From positions 1 to 64,000 of the forward strand of contig RFFC02000037.1 in NCBI GenBank assembly GCA_005518205.2: DNA of 64,000 nucleotides. Reading direction: 5' to 3'. The translations under genes were made by a program, and so were the position numbers. Below the pieces are notes generated by a model. The model saw only the letters and a program-made list of their open reading frames with translations, did not search any database and had not been told where the DNA came from. The stretch is from Hormoscilla sp. GUM202. GTDB lineage: Bacteria > Cyanobacteriota > Cyanobacteriia > Cyanobacteriales > Desertifilaceae. Shown here one piece after another: positions 15,105 to 24,328 of this stretch; within the stretch, counting starts at the first letter, position 1; every line of letters starts with the position of its first letter.

Positions 15105-17768
15105 CTACCGTGGTCCCGATCGAACCATGTTCAGTCCATACAGATACAGTTCAGCTACATTATAAACACGAGGGGGAGGATCTTTAGGACGCGAACGTTC
15201 CTTGAAAATACCAGCATCAATCATAGACCTGATTTGAAGAGTTAGATTGCTATCCTCCATGTTCCATATTTTTTCCAGTTGAGTTTCGTCAATAGGAGAG
15301 CGTTGTTCCTGGAGTTTATCTAGCAATTCAACAAGTTCAGGATATTCGTTACGCACCTCTGCCACACGCTGCTTGGAAACCTCTGGAAAAGCATCTATCA
15401 ATGCCCGAGGACGCAAAATTCGCTCATAATATTCTGTTGAATAATCTTTCTCGATTTTGATCGCCTCCTCTAGTAGCAAGATTAGGCTTCGCGGGAAACG
15501 ATTCTCTTGACTGTCAGCAGTTCGTTTGCGAACCCAGTTGTATGTATAAGCAGCGTTCCCACGACCCATTCGCTCGCCCCATAAATAATACAGGCTTTTC
15601 CGCAATTGCTCTAAGCCAATTTTATCGAGGAGCGCTACCTTCACCCCTAACTCCTGGTTTAAAGCTTGGCTCAGACTATTAGAACTATTTAAGGCTTGGC
15701 GTAGCACCAGTCTCCAGAGGTCGGCTTCCTCCCAGCGCAGTTGGAGCGACCTGCCGCTATAATGTCCTTTATTTGTAAAGTTGAGCTGGTTCCAGATATC
15801 CTCTCGTAAAAATATCTTAGGCACAATATACTTTAGACTCGTCCCGCTTTCTAACCACCATTCAAGTAAAGCTTCTAGTGCTTTCTTTCGTCTCTCATAG
15901 TCTATTTTAGTGGAACCAAAGCCAGCATCTAGTTCATCGTAAAGAAGCCACACATGCCGCTTGCGCTCTTGCAACCAGCGGTCAAGAGCGCGTAATTCAT
16001 CACCAGCTTGTGAAAGAGCTTGTGGAGATTTAGTCCGCTGAACCAACCACGAGACTATTTGAGTATGTGAGGGACTATCTGAAATGCTCAATTCCACCAA
16101 CTCCTTATCCAAAACAGGGAGCGAACGTAACTCTGGCTGAGCATGGCACAGTTGCAAGAGAGCATAATTTAACCAGAAATATTTCCAGTTATTGTCACCT
16201 ACCTGTTGTTCGTAACTAGCGAGATCGTTACCTCCTATAACTGGACCTGAAAGTCTAGGTTGTCCGTGTCCTGCGATAAAATCAACATTGTTTAACTCTC
16301 CATGATATATAGCCAATTTTCTGGCTTCTTCTGCCTGTTCAACAAACAGTCTAAATAACAAACTTTTCCCAGTTCCCTTGGCTCCTCTTATGAGCCAATT
16401 ATTATTCCTTAAAAACTCTGGAAAATCATCCGTGCGTTGGAATATTTTCGGTATTTTTTCTGCTGCTAGTTGCTGTGCTGTTGCCGCCTCAAACCGTAAT
16501 TCCTGCAAAAAACTTTGACGACTTGTAGTTAGTGCGCTAGTTTGGCTGTTAGGCAAACTAGCATCAATGGCATCGGCAATTGGCAGATAATCATTGAGCA
16601 AACTTTTGGGTACATCCTTGACCAGACTGGACAAAGTTGTAATGTTGGGGTTGTAAGGCACCTCGTAGTGAAGTTCACCAACTGTTGTTCCACTAGGCAC
16701 GCCCCAGTTTTCCTCAATCCAATCCTCGACTTGGGCTATCCATGTTTGGCGCTGATCGGCTGCAACTGGTGGTATCGGCGTTACCAGAAAGCGCAGATCT
16801 GGTTTGCCTTGATAGTCCCGTTGTTTGCGAACGCCCTGCACAACCCAACGCAGTCCTGCAAAACTTTGGTCAGTGGGTGAGAAGCAGATGATTCCTGTAT
16901 CGGCTAGATCGAATAAGGCGATCGCGCTGGTATCATTAAACCCAGGGCGGGCATCAATCAGGATAACATCGGGTTCGAGTTGAGCTTTGATATCTGCCAT
17001 CAGTTGCTCTACAGGATTTTTTTCTCCCTGATAAAAAGCTTGCCAAGTTCCTCGATCGAGGTCTGCCAACCGATGAATATAATTTTCGTCATACTCCCCC
17101 ACCGGGACTAAAAACAGTTCGCCACGAGTCCGCAAGTCGATCTTGCAGATACAACTCTCAATGGTCGGAGCATTTTCTTCGGGAGTCAGAAAGCGTTGGT
17201 GCAAGTAATCCAGCACCCCATCATACTGTTCTTGATTAAGAATCTCAACATCGGGTTGCAACAAGATTGAGAGTCCCGGAGCTTCCAAGTCGAAATCTAC
17301 GATCGCCACCCGACGATTTCGGGTAGCCAATATCCCGGCGACTAACCCTAATGCGGTAGAGCGACCTACCCCTCCCTTGAAAGAGTAAAAAGTCACAATT
17401 AATGGGCGTTTAGGAGTATCTTCATCCAATTCTACTGGTTGGTCAGGTTCCGCTGCCATTAAGATGTCTGACCAAAGAGGTAACTGAATATATTCAGGTG
17501 GTTGGTTAGCTGCTTCTTGGGCAGTCAATAAATCATAGCCTAAAATTGGGTATTTACTCAGGTGAAAATCTATGCCTGCTAGGATATCGTCAATCTTTTG
17601 TTCCCGTTCAGCTAAAGCATGTCCCTCAAAACAACTCGTAACAATTTTAATTTTTAGCCAACCCAATGATGTCCGCTTGACTCTCACCTGAACTTGGGGG
17701 TCTTCAATCCGTAATTCACTGATTAGACGATCCTGAATCTTTTGCATTAATGGAGTTTTTTCTGTCAT
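15105..17768 (-). CDS. Multidomain ATPase: BolA-like N-terminus, KGGVGR ParA-type domain, second P-loop domain
   Basis: 887 aa, no membrane segment. Residues about 11-87 read like a BolA/IbaG domain (VTSCFEGHALAEREQKIDDI, then PILGYDLLTAQE). Residues 122-400 are a ParA/MinD-type ATPase with variant deviant Walker A KGGVGRS at 131-137, VDFDLEAPG near 158 and LIDARPGFND near 270. Residues about 455-620 hold a second P-loop, GAKGTGKS at 462-469, with Walker B-like WLLYDELD near 607. The C-terminal 260 residues are helical and end in a possible winged-helix region. Its ATG overlaps the stop of the upstream HEPN gene (ATGA), so the two are translationally coupled. KGGVGR-variant ATPases are often seen in defence neighbourhoods; that role is inference. 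Confidence 0.8.
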   Translation of the reverse strand: MTEKTPLMQKIQDRLISELRIEDPQVQVRVKRTSLGWLKIKIVTSCFEGHALAEREQKIDDILAGIDFHLSKYPILGYDLLTAQEAANQPPEYIQLPLWSDILMAAEPDQPVELDEDTPKRPLIVTFYSFKGGVGRSTALGLVAGILATRNRRVAIVDFDLEAPGLSILLQPDVEILNQEQYDGVLDYLHQRFLTPEENAPTIESCICKIDLRTRGELFLVPVGEYDENYIHRLADLDRGTWQAFYQGEKNPVEQLMADIKAQLEPDVILIDARPGFNDTSAIALFDLADTGIICFSPTDQSFAGLRWVVQGVRKQRDYQGKPDLRFLVTPIPPVAADQRQTWIAQVEDWIEENWGVPSGTTVGELHYEVPYNPNITTLSSLVKDVPKSLLNDYLPIADAIDASLPNSQTSALTTSRQSFLQELRFEAATAQQLAAEKIPKIFQRTDDFPEFLRNNNWLIRGAKGTGKSLLFRLFVEQAEEARKLAIYHGELNNVDFIAGHGQPRLSGPVIGGNDLASYEQQVGDNNWKYFWLNYALLQLCHAQPELRSLPVLDKELVELSISDSPSHTQIVSWLVQRTKSPQALSQAGDELRALDRWLQERKRHVWLLYDELDAGFGSTKIDYERRKKALEALLEWWLESGTSLKYIVPKIFLREDIWNQLNFTNKGHYSGRSLQLRWEEADLWRLVLRQALNSSNSLSQALNQELGVKVALLDKIGLEQLRKSLYYLWGERMGRGNAAYTYNWVRKRTADSQENRFPRSLILLLEEAIKIEKDYSTEYYERILRPRALIDAFPEVSKQRVAEVRNEYPELVELLDKLQEQRSPIDETQLEKIWNMEDSNLTLQIRSMIDAGIFKERSRPKDPPPRVYNVAELYLYGLNMVRSGPR

Positions 17769-18214
17769 GATGTTTCCCCTTGTTGATTTAGCATAAATCT
17801 GTGCAGTGTTTTGACTGCCTCGATAAATTCCTGACTATCCTTTTCCTTCCCATCTTTATCGGAGTAGCGCAATTGATCATTGAGCCATAACGATGATACT
17901 GTGTTCCATGCCTGTCTATACGGGTTATTTGTTTCTTTTGATTGGATGACTCGCTGTATATCTGGTAAAGCCTCTAATAACTTTACCAGACTATGCAAAT
18001 CCGCTCCTCGCAATCCTTCCTTAAATATCTTAGTATCTTTGAAGTTATTTTTTACCTCCATGTAGCAAATTAGGGATTTGAGGACAGATTCAATAGCATA
18101 CCCACCCAGATAAATAGCACCGGTCCAACGCTTTTGGTTATGCAGAACCTGAGCATCTTCAAGGCGACGACGAGAAGCACATAGCTGGACGCGCCTGTTA
18201 TAAGTATCTGGCAA
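17765..18214 (-). CDS. HEPN-domain protein coupled to the KGGVGR ATPase
   Basis: 149 aa, all-helical HEPN type: helix pattern LEDAQVLHNQKRWTGAIYLG then GYAIESVLKSLICYM is the hallmark of the HEPN family that includes RNase toxins. An R-x4-H sequence is present (RGADLH), but its place is not that of the canonical C-terminal catalytic motif, so RNase activity is uncertain. The TTG start at 18214 is fixed by AGGAGG eight bases upstream. It is the first gene of a two-gene operon and overlaps the ATPase gene by four bases. It may be the effector controlled by that ATPase. Confidence 0.8.
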   Translation of the reverse strand: MPDTYNRRVQLCASRRRLEDAQVLHNQKRWTGAIYLGGYAIESVLKSLICYMEVKNNFKDTKIFKEGLRGADLHSLVKLLEALPDIQRVIQSKETNNPYRQAWNTVSSLWLNDQLRYSDKDGKEKDSQEFIEAVKTLHRFMLNQQGETS

Positions 18215-18431
18215 GCGTTCTACCTCCTATATAATAGCATGTTATCTCTCTAATCATACCTCCTCCTCAAATATGTTAATCTCCTTACCTTGAGAACTGG
18301 AATGGTTGGGCGGACTTCCCTGTTGCCCCTCTCCTATTTTAACATCTTGGCACGACAACGACATTACTTTTTCATATCTTACCTATAAATATGCTTCGAT
18401 CGCCTCTTTAATCTTCTCCTCACCCTCTGCC

Positions 18432-18489
18432 GGGCAAACGCTAAAGCGTTTACTACGAACGGGCAAACGCTTTAGCGTTTACTACGAAC
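18432..18489. repeat. Two tandem 29-bp copies of an AAACGCT-AGCGTTT palindrome
   Basis: The unit GGGCAAACGCTWWAGCGTTT plus ACTACGAAC occurs twice head to tail. The same palindrome-plus-TACTAC pattern occurs at 6140-6160 and 34165-34192. It lies immediately downstream of bchH. Confidence 0.7.
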
Positions 18490-18492
18490 GGT

Positions 18493-21400
18493 TCAAACTC
18501 TTACGCCTTCGATCTCTTCATCCGCCCGATCGTACAACTCCCGCAACTTCTCCAATTTCTCTCCATCGGGTTGCCAGAAACCTCGCCCATTCGCTTCTAA
18601 CATCCGACCCACGATATTCCGAAATGCCTCCGGGTTCGCTTCTCGCAGTTTCTCCGCCATCTGCCCATCTAATGCATAGGTCTCTGCTGCCTGGTCGTAC
18701 ACCCAACCCTCGGTGAAATTCGCTGTTCCCCCCCAACCAATTAATGCTGTCATCCGCTGGGATATCTCATAGACACCCCCCGAACCTTGATCTGCCATTG
18801 CTTCTGCCCATTTCGGATTTAGCAATTTGGTCCGATATTCCATCCTCAGCACATCTTCTAAGTTCCGGGGTGTCGTATCTTTGGAGAAACTTTCTACAAA
18901 ACTGGCCTGCACTTTTTCGCCCCGCTGTTTCTCTGCTGCTTGTTTTAATCCTCCCGTGTTCGCGTAATATTCCTGTATGTCTGTCAGGCCATATTCCACT
19001 GAGTCGATTTCTTGGATGATGCGATCGGTCGTCTGCAACAGTTGAGTAAATATTTCCTGTCTCGCTTCCCCTTTGTCCTTCCTGCCATAACTGAAGCGGT
19101 TCCGCCCGGCCCATGTATCCCCTAACTCCTCCCCTGTTTCCCAGTTCCCGTCTACTACCCGATCGTTCACTAGGGAACCAAAATCTCCTGCGGGGTTAGA
19201 AAACAGTCTCGCTGCTGCATTCTCCACCCCTTGCTTTTGCAAAGCTAACGCATGTTTGCGGATAAAGTTCATCTCTTCGGGTTCTTCTGCATCCGCCGCC
19301 CTTTGGAACAAGTCGTCCAGCAATTCAATGATGTTCGCAAAGCTGTCTCGGAAGATCCCGGAAAGGTTGCCTAAAACATCAATCCGGGGATGATTTAATT
19401 CGGATAATGGTTTTAATTCATAGCGGACTATCCGCCCGGTTCCTTCTTTCACTGGAGAGGCCCCTACTAATTCTAGCAAAATCCCGATCGACTCTCCCCT
19501 GGTCTTGATTGCATCTAATCCCCACAGCATCACTGCTACGGTTTCGGGATATTTTCCCTCTTCCTGAAGATGCTGGGCGAGGATCTTTTTCGCAATCTCT
19601 CGCCCCCGATCGCGCGCAGCAGGTGAGGGCATGCGATAGGGGTCTAAGGCATGAATATTGCGACCGGTGGGCAATACTCCCGGACCATCCCGCAATATAT
19701 CTCCACCTGGGGCGGCGGGGATATACTCGCCGTTCAATCCTCGCAGCAGGTTGGTTAATTCATCTGGGGTTTGCATTAATAATTCGCGAATTGCTGATGA
19801 TGATGTCTCGGGTTCATCGCCCAAATAAGCCTCCAGATATGATTTCATTTCTTCTTCATCAGGGGCTTTTCCTAATACATGCAACCCCGAGGAAAACAGC
19901 CGTTGTTCCAATATTTGTAGGTATTCGTAGATCTTGACAAAATAGCGGTTTAATGCTTCAGCACTAAACATTCGGGCATTCTCAGATGTAAAGGCAATGC
20001 CTAATTTTTTGGCGTCCTCGAAGGGACAGTCGGCATCTAGTCCCGCGTCTACAATTTTCTGGCAAATAGCTTCCTTGAGGAGGTAGTTCTTTTCGGGGGC
20101 TTCCCGATATTCGGAGATTAAATCTCGCAAGGCCAGCAATTCTTTGTATAACCCCGCCCGACCGTAGGGCGGGACATTGTGGGAAATTAGGACCCCATAG
20201 CCCCGCCGCTTTGCTAGCATAGATTCGGAGGGGTTGTTGGCAGCATAGATATAAAGATGGGGTAAGTCTCCCAGGAGAATGTCCGACCAGGAATAGCCGG
20301 TATTTCCTAAAGGCGACCCCGGTAACCATTCTACCGTGCCGTGCATCCCAAAGTGGACGATCGCATCTGCTTGGAATTCATTTTGCAGCCATTTGTAGAA
20401 GGCAGCATATTGGGGATGGGGGGTCAAGTCCTTTTCAAACATGAGTCGCATGGGGTCGCCGGCAATTCCTAGGGGAGGTTGCACTCCGATCCAAATATTT
20501 CCCAACTGCACGCCGCCCAGGTAAAAGTCATCTCCCAAGGTTTTAATTCCCGTACCCGTGAGGGAATGCCATTGCTTCTCGATGCGGGTGGTTAATATAT
20601 ATCCCAGCCATTTATCTAGGCTTTTGACGTTAACTTTGTTAGGAATTATATCTGAAACTTTGTTTTCCGTGACTTCATCTGCTTCTTTGACCCTGCGGAT
20701 TAGTTCTTCCCCATCTTCGGGGATATCCCCGACATGATAACCTTCCTCTTTCAGGGCCTGGAGGAATTTTATCAGCGATCGGGGGACGTTCAGCAAGGCC
20801 GCCGTTCCCGTGGCACCATATCCGGGGGGGAACCCATACAGAATAATGGCAATTTTGCGATCGCCCTTCGGCAGTTGTCGCAATTTAATCCAGTTTTTAA
20901 TTCTACCTGTCAGGCGCTGCACCCGATCTGGCATCAGATAGATGTCTTCTCCTACCAAACCGCCCAGGGGTAAGGGGTCGATCGCGCCATCAAGTTCGGG
21001 CAAAGCATATAGTACCACAGTTTGCAAGCCGCCAATGCCCTGACGAGTCCAACTGTGAATATCTTGAATCAGCAAAGGTGCGGCAACAATATAAGGTACA
21101 TTCTTAGCAGAGAGAATCTGTTTAGCGACTTCCACCTGACGACCTGCTGCCATGGAACCCGCCGGACCTCCGACCAAGGGAAAGCCGATGGTAGAAACTA
21201 TAGCATCTACCTTTACTGCTTCTGGGGAGAGAGAATCTATTTCTATGTTACCCTGTTGGCGCTGAGTCTGTTCCGAGGTCGCGGTCATCCAATCTCGCAC
21301 GGCGACGTGACCTTCCACGCCATTGATAAAAATAGGTAAAGGGATTAATTCTGCGTCCTCAAAGTAGCGAATAAGCTGGTGGATATAGGGCTGTTTGGTG

Positions 21401-22128
21401 ACCACATGCTTGCGATAAAGTAAGATGCCGACTACGGGTCTTGTAGTCCGGAACTTAGAGGGATACCATTCCAGGTATTGGCGGGGAGATGTGAAATAAC
21501 CCTGATAGTCGGGATGGAGTAAACCCATGTTGGGAGTTTCCACGGGGGGCGGAATTTCTCCTACCTTTAACCCCAAGTATTTCTCGGCCAGTTGCCAGCA
21601 CATGGCGGCGACGTTCTCCACGCCGCCAGCATTCCAGTATCCGTAAATAATCAGCCAATTGCGCAAGTCTTGCACTTTCTGCACGGGTACGTATTTTAAC
21701 AGCTTCGGTCCGGTCTTCAGAAAGCTGATGTAACCTGCAAGCTTGTCTTCTTCCCGTCCTTTGCTAAATTTTTCCAGGACGAACTTAACGGGTTTGGGCA
21801 TTCCTTTGGGTTTATCGCCAATCTTAAAAGCACCAATTTGAGTCAGACTCATTAATTCTAAGGCGGACTCGAACACGAGGCGAATGGGTATCTGCTGCAC
21901 CCTCTCCCGCAACCACAGGACTTGGTCGTAGTCGAAAATGAGACTGGCAAAGAAGACATCCGCCCCTCGGAGTGCCGCTTCGACCACTTCTGGTTCGGAT
22001 GCCAAGGCCCGATCGCTAAACACGCGAATATCCAGTTCCCGGCAGCGGGAACTGGCCAGATCGGCAGCTTGACGGTACAACTGGGCATTGAAGGATTCAA
22101 ACCCGGCGATCAGGACGATGCGTTTCAT
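18493..22128 (-). CDS. bchH: Magnesium chelatase subunit H, BchH/ChlH paralogue
   Basis: Porphyrin-binding large subunit that, with the I and D subunits, inserts Mg2+ into protoporphyrin IX at the first committed step of chlorophyll synthesis. 1211 aa, shorter than the usual cyanobacterial ChlH (about 1330), with a different N-terminus (MKRIVLIAGFESFNAQLYRQ). Characteristic CobN/Mg-chelatase stretches include HFGMHGTVEWLPGSPLGNTG, AANNPSESMLAKRRGYG and ILYGFPPGYGATGTAA. It therefore looks like the second H-type paralogue known from some cyanobacteria; it could serve Mg or cobalt chelation. The ATG at 22128 follows a GAGGATGGGG ribosome-binding region. No chlI/chlD nearby. Confidence 0.9.
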   Translation of the reverse strand: MKRIVLIAGFESFNAQLYRQAADLASSRCRELDIRVFSDRALASEPEVVEAALRGADVFFASLIFDYDQVLWLRERVQQIPIRLVFESALELMSLTQIGAFKIGDKPKGMPKPVKFVLEKFSKGREEDKLAGYISFLKTGPKLLKYVPVQKVQDLRNWLIIYGYWNAGGVENVAAMCWQLAEKYLGLKVGEIPPPVETPNMGLLHPDYQGYFTSPRQYLEWYPSKFRTTRPVVGILLYRKHVVTKQPYIHQLIRYFEDAELIPLPIFINGVEGHVAVRDWMTATSEQTQRQQGNIEIDSLSPEAVKVDAIVSTIGFPLVGGPAGSMAAGRQVEVAKQILSAKNVPYIVAAPLLIQDIHSWTRQGIGGLQTVVLYALPELDGAIDPLPLGGLVGEDIYLMPDRVQRLTGRIKNWIKLRQLPKGDRKIAIILYGFPPGYGATGTAALLNVPRSLIKFLQALKEEGYHVGDIPEDGEELIRRVKEADEVTENKVSDIIPNKVNVKSLDKWLGYILTTRIEKQWHSLTGTGIKTLGDDFYLGGVQLGNIWIGVQPPLGIAGDPMRLMFEKDLTPHPQYAAFYKWLQNEFQADAIVHFGMHGTVEWLPGSPLGNTGYSWSDILLGDLPHLYIYAANNPSESMLAKRRGYGVLISHNVPPYGRAGLYKELLALRDLISEYREAPEKNYLLKEAICQKIVDAGLDADCPFEDAKKLGIAFTSENARMFSAEALNRYFVKIYEYLQILEQRLFSSGLHVLGKAPDEEEMKSYLEAYLGDEPETSSSAIRELLMQTPDELTNLLRGLNGEYIPAAPGGDILRDGPGVLPTGRNIHALDPYRMPSPAARDRGREIAKKILAQHLQEEGKYPETVAVMLWGLDAIKTRGESIGILLELVGASPVKEGTGRIVRYELKPLSELNHPRIDVLGNLSGIFRDSFANIIELLDDLFQRAADAEEPEEMNFIRKHALALQKQGVENAAARLFSNPAGDFGSLVNDRVVDGNWETGEELGDTWAGRNRFSYGRKDKGEARQEIFTQLLQTTDRIIQEIDSVEYGLTDIQEYYANTGGLKQAAEKQRGEKVQASFVESFSKDTTPRNLEDVLRMEYRTKLLNPKWAEAMADQGSGGVYEISQRMTALIGWGGTANFTEGWVYDQAAETYALDGQMAEKLREANPEAFRNIVGRMLEANGRGFWQPDGEKLEKLRELYDRADEEIEGVRV

Positions 22129-22224
22129 ATCCCCATCCTCAACAACGATTGTTCTAATTGTAATCTTACAGGTAAATTAATACAATAGGCAAGATTTGTC
22201 GATGTACTGCTAATATCATCTGTC

Positions 22225-22370
22225 CCGTTACCCCGCCTCTGGTTCAAACCAGAGGCTAATAGCTAAAGTCGGTTGAAAACCGACTAAAAACATGCTTATC
22301 GGAAGTTCTGTAGGGTGGGCACCGCCCACCATTCGCGGGTGTGTTACCACCAACTGGTGCCATCCCACGG
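22225..22370. repeat. Cluster of dispersed palindromic repeats
   Basis: Contains CCTCTGGTTCAAACCAGAGG, AGTCGGTTGAAAACCGACT and GTGGGCACCGCCCACC. Relatives: the first two at 45336-45400 and 58225-58285; the third at 44589, 47463 and 63594. This fills the 252-bp gap between bchH and hepT. Confidence 0.7.
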
Positions 22371-22380
22371 CTTTTGGGCA

Positions 22381-22722
22381 TCATTTATTGGATAGCAATG
22401 GTTCCAGTAAAGCAAGCAAATCCGGTATATCATTAGAGGCAGTATTCCAGACTTCATTGAGGTTTATATTGTCGTAATCATGGATTAAGTTATCCCGCAT
22501 ACCAGCGATATCTGACCAAGGAATCTCCGGATGTTGGTTCCGTAACTCAAAAGAGAGTCGCTTAACTGCTTCACCTACGATTAGCAGTTGGTAGACGATC
22601 GCAGACTGAGTTTTTTCATCTTCCAGAAAAGCAGCTTTGTTAAATCCCTGCTTGAAGGCCAGAACCTTTCGGGCCGCTGTGGCGATATCCAACAGTGAAG
22701 CAGTGTCTTTATTCGGAGGCAT
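22381..22722 (-). CDS. hepT: HepT-like HEPN ribonuclease toxin
   Basis: 113 aa, DUF86/HepT. The catalytic R-x4-H-x-Y motif is present as RDNLIHDY near residue 76. Preceding helices ([16 protein letters not shown]) match the family. HepT cleaves RNA and is neutralised when its MntA partner adds AMP to the motif tyrosine. The gene begins 14 bp inside the end of mntA, so the pair is co-translated. Confidence 0.9.
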   Translation of the reverse strand: MPPNKDTASLLDIATAARKVLAFKQGFNKAAFLEDEKTQSAIVYQLLIVGEAVKRLSFELRNQHPEIPWSDIAGMRDNLIHDYDNINLNEVWNTASNDIPDLLALLEPLLSNK

Positions 22723-23026
22723 AGATAATTTGAGCAGTGTCTAATATTTCTTGGCGACGGATCCAGTTTTGACTGCGTTCAATGGCGCATTTGCTGACTA
22801 GATCCACTTTCCGTCCGAAAATCCCCATGAGTTCTCGCTGCATTCTAACATGGTCAAGCAAGCCCCAATCTGCCTGGGGCGAGAATGCAATTAATAGATC
22901 GATGTCGCTATCGGGGCGGAAGTCATCCCTGAGTACCGATCCAAACAGGGCAAGTTCTCTCACCTGCCAGCGATCGCAGAAGTCAGAGATCTCATCGGAT
23001 GGCAACTTGATTGGCAGTATCAGCAT
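22709..23026 (-). CDS. mntA: MntA-like nucleotidyltransferase antitoxin
   Basis: 105 aa minimal nucleotidyltransferase. The active site [17 protein letters not shown] shows the GSxxR...SDxD pattern with both metal-binding aspartates. As antitoxin of MntA/HepT modules it AMPylates HepT. It is the first gene of the pair and overlaps hepT by 14 bp. The start is ATG at 23026. The module looks intact. Confidence 0.9.
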   Translation of the reverse strand: MLILPIKLPSDEISDFCDRWQVRELALFGSVLRDDFRPDSDIDLLIAFSPQADWGLLDHVRMQRELMGIFGRKVDLVSKCAIERSQNWIRRQEILDTAQIIYASE

Positions 23027-23178
23027 ACAATTCTTTGACTTGTATAGTACAATCTCTCAAAAGAGGGGATTTGATGGGTTGATGGTGCCCATCGGGCAAC
23101 TTCGACTGTTATAATTCTGATTGTAAGGGTAAAATCAGACAATAGGCAATATTTGTAGAGGATCTGGGAGGAAATAGC

Positions 23179-23460
23179 TTGAACTGGGAGATTCCGGAAG
23201 CACAACAGCGGTTTGCCGAACTCATTCGCTCCATAAACCAAGAACCGCAGCCGATCTACGATCGACAGCAGCTAGTGGCAGCGGTTGTCGATGCCGAGAC
23301 CTTTCAAGAGTTTTTGCTTTGGCACCAGCAGTGTCGAAAACCTTCACTGGCTGATGACTTTGCGGAGTTGCGTCGTCTGTGCGCTGAGGAGGATTATTAT
23401 CTCGAAGTGCCGACGCGCCAAAACAGACATATTCCGAAACAGACATATTTCTTTTGTTGA
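23179..23460 (+). CDS. Orphan Phd-like antitoxin
   Basis: 93 aa beginning at a TTG (23179) after GGGAGGAAATAGC. The N-terminus (IPEAQQRFAELIRSINQEPQ, then PIYDRQQLVAAVVDAETF) has the Phd/YefM beta-hairpin that ends with 'ivd.e.f'. A helical tail follows (LADDFAELRRLCAEEDYYLE), as expected for toxin binding. No PIN or RelE toxin follows; the last 15 residues look like run-on sequence, so the partner was probably lost. Confidence 0.6.
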   Translation: MNWEIPEAQQRFAELIRSINQEPQPIYDRQQLVAAVVDAETFQEFLLWHQQCRKPSLADDFAELRRLCAEEDYYLEVPTRQNRHIPKQTYFFC

Positions 23461-23469
23461 AAATCTTAA

Positions 23470-23505
23470 AACAAGTCCGAACCTCCTAGGAGGTTCGGAC
23501 TTGTT
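23470..23505. terminator. Perfect 36-bp palindrome
   Basis: AACAAGTCCGAACCTCCT is followed directly by its exact reverse complement, giving an 18-bp stem with no spacer. There is no U-tract. It lies between converging genes and may act as a bidirectional terminator or be a mobile palindrome. Confidence 0.5.
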
Positions 23506-23546
23506 GAAGTATAGAGTCAATCTGGCTAGGTTTCAGCTAGTATGAC

Positions 23547-23789
23547 TTACGATGTCACAATTCCTCGCTGCGCTAGCTCCATCACCATAACACTGTAGCA
23601 GCCACGGTATGCCGCCTCCTTTTTACCTACCTCAGCGGGTTTACCCTTGTTGTCCTTATGCTCTTGCCCCACTAACCGTGCCATCTCGTCGATTGTTTTC
23701 TCCAGCAGATCTTTCGGATCGACCAACCATTCGAGTTTCCCTTCTTCCCAAGCCCGATGATTGATATTAGCCCGGAATGCAGCTAGCAT
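23547..23789 (-). CDS. Hypothetical 80-aa protein
   Basis: Soluble, charged and mostly helical (DPKDLLEKTIDEMARLVG, then GKKEAAYRGCYSVMVMELAQ). The coding character looks genuine, with no low complexity. I do not recognise a family. It may be the C-terminal part of a larger protein, since only repeat sequence lies upstream. Confidence 0.4.
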   Translation of the reverse strand: MLAAFRANINHRAWEEGKLEWLVDPKDLLEKTIDEMARLVGQEHKDNKGKPAEVGKKEAAYRGCYSVMVMELAQRGIVTS

Positions 23790-23895
23790 CGGGTATAACC
23801 AACCAAGAGGAAAGTTTCCGCCAATTGTGCCTCATACCTATGTATACCAATGGTTTCGACGATTCTTAAAACTTATTAAGCCTGCCACTTTCGCA

Positions 23896-24010
23896 CCCGA
23901 TCGCCGGTTGTCATCCGGGCCTCTGGAACTACCCGATCGCCGGTTGTCATCCGGGCCTCTGGAACTACCCGATCGCCGGTTATAATCCTGGCCTCTCGAA
24001 CTACCCGATC
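23896..24010. repeat. 36-bp tandem repeat, about three copies
   Basis: Unit CCCGATCGCCGGTTGTCATC followed by CGGGCCTCTGGAACTA, repeated with a 36-bp period; the third copy is diverged. Single copies lie at about 25571-25615 and 27721-27765, at the same relative place in the duplicated blocks. No spacers are present, so it is not a CRISPR array. Confidence 0.8.
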
Positions 24011-24195
24011 GCCCCCATAGACAGTTCCCGACAGCATGGCCTTGACAAATCAGCAAGTTTATGGTAAATTACATGATTTTCAGCAGGCGATCGCCCCGAT
24101 GGGTTTGATAACTGCCATCGGAAACATGGTAGCGATCGTATACTATAATAGTCTAAGCAAGTGTCATATAAAATACGTTTGAGTACGATAGAGGA

Positions 24196-24315
24196 GGGTG
24201 CATCTCACTTTCGCACGGGCGAAGCATTTCGATAGGAAATCTGTCAACTTCTGACAAAACTTGTCGCAGAAATGCTTCGCCCCTACAGATAGAATTGCAA
24301 ATATGAGATGCACCC
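24196..24315. mobile_element. 120-bp MITE with 8-bp target-site duplication
   Basis: Terminal inverted repeats GGGTGCATCTCA at both ends, an inner inverted repeat GGGCGAAGCATTT / AAATGCTTCGCCC, and direct repeats ATAGAGGA at 24188-24195 and 24316-24323. The sister copy of this region (25786-25800) has a single GATGGAGGATC-type site and no insert, which acts as an empty site. It has no coding capacity and would need a transposase in trans. Confidence 0.88.
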
Positions 24316-24328
24316 ATAGAGGATCTAT

